From contig CAAGDY010000037.1 of the NCBI GenBank assembly GCA_900768695.1, positions 1-14,238 of the forward strand: 14,238 nucleotides of DNA, given 5' to 3'. Within the stretch, counting starts at the first letter, position 1, and each line of letters opens with the position of its first letter. The notes beneath the pieces are model-generated. The model had not been told where the DNA came from and did no database searches. It saw only the letters and a list, made by a program, of their open reading frames with translations. The stretch comes from an uncultured Anaerovibrio sp. (GTDB taxonomy: Bacteria; Bacillota; Negativicutes; Selenomonadales; Selenomonadaceae). The translations under genes and the position numbers were made by a program. This document shows, one piece after another, positions 13,820 through 14,238 of this stretch.

Positions 13820-14238
13820 TTATTTGCTTTCAGTAAATTCAGCATCAATTACATCGTCATCCTGCTTGCCGGAAGACTGCTGGCCTGCACCAGCACCTGC
13901 ATTCTGCTGGGCACCTGCGGCCTGCTGAGCCTGCTGTGCCTGCTGATAAGCAGCGGCACTGATGGCGTGCAGAGGCTCCTGCAGTTCATCGGTAGCTGCC
14001 TTGATCGCTGCGGTATCGGTACCCTTGAGGGCTTCCTTAACCTTCTCAATAGCAGCCTTTGCCTTCTCAACCTGAGCTGCCTCTGCCTTGTCACCCATCT
14101 CCTTGATGAGCTTCTCAGCCTGGTAAACCATGGAGTCAGCGTTGTTGCGAATCTCAATGCCTTCCTTCTGAGCCTTGTCCTCTGCTGCGTGAGCCTCGGC
14201 CTCCTTGACCATGCGGTCAATATCCTCCTTGCTCATGC
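13820..14238 (-). CDS. dnaK: Chaperone protein DnaK (Hsp70), C-terminal part; 5' end cut by window edge
   Basis: About 139 C-terminal residues of Hsp70 are visible and the frame is open at the right edge. The stretch SKEDIDRMVKEAEAHA marks the end of the substrate-binding beta domain. The helical lid follows (KEGIEIRNNADSMVYQAEK..., then AKAAIEKVKEAL), then a Gln/Ala/Gly-rich linker and the classic acidic tail DDDVIDAEF. The ATG visible at 14236 is internal, not the start. DnaK is the ATP-driven chaperone partner of the DnaJ encoded next; together they mark this side of the window as the hrcA-grpE-dnaK-dnaJ heat-shock region. Confidence 0.97.
   Translation of the reverse strand, partial: MSKEDIDRMVKEAEAHAAEDKAQKEGIEIRNNADSMVYQAEKLIKEMGDKAEAAQVEKAKAAIEKVKEALKGTDTAAIKAATDELQEPLHAISAAAYQQAQQAQQAAGAQQNAGAGAGQQSSGKQDDDVIDAEFTESK

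Overview
The window looks like chromosome of an anaerobic Firmicute. Two things support this: the conserved order dnaK-dnaJ ... prmA-rsmE-mtaB-HIT typical of that phylum, and a full set of oxygen-sensitive [FeFe]-hydrogenase and radical-SAM maturase genes. An exported, Tat-dependent hydrogenase with a HybA/HybB-like membrane module would suit a diderm member such as a Negativicute. That placement is inference; nothing in the window proves it. All genes except tatA and tatC lie on the minus strand.

Right to left (the direction of minus-strand transcription), the window opens with the 3' part of dnaK and complete dnaJ (about 14238-12544). Next come about 360 bp without a gene, holding a 185-bp, almost fully self-complementary element. 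Then comes an 8.5-kb hydrogenase island. It starts with a divergent pair: tatA-tatC on the plus strand, ending in a strong bidirectional terminator, and hydE-hydG-hydF on the minus strand. These are followed by the structural genes hydA, a HybA-like four-cluster ferredoxin gene and a NrfD/HybB-like membrane gene, closed by an intrinsic terminator at 3581-3637. Last comes the housekeeping run prmA-rsmE-mtaB-HIT, with its own near-consensus promoter at 3514-3542; the HIT gene runs off the left edge.

The island reads as one functional unit. HydE, HydG and HydF build the H-cluster 2Fe subsite in the cytoplasm. HydA carries all H-cluster ligands, two [4Fe-4S] motifs and an exact twin-arginine signal, so it should be folded, matured and then exported by the TatAC translocase encoded next door. 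The HybA-like subunit has no signal of its own and probably travels with HydA. The NrfD-like protein would pass electrons between the ferredoxin chain and membrane quinone. The result is a predicted extracytoplasmic H2:quinone oxidoreductase with the architecture of hydrogenase-2 or polysulfide reductase, but with an [FeFe] enzyme as its catalytic head.

Because dnaJ and prmA are usually adjacent in Firmicutes, the island appears to split an ancestral gene array. The most notable items are the self-contained Tat-exported [FeFe] module, the signal-less partner subunit, the dyads overlapping the hydE promoter, and the long palindromic element at the dnaJ-side junction.
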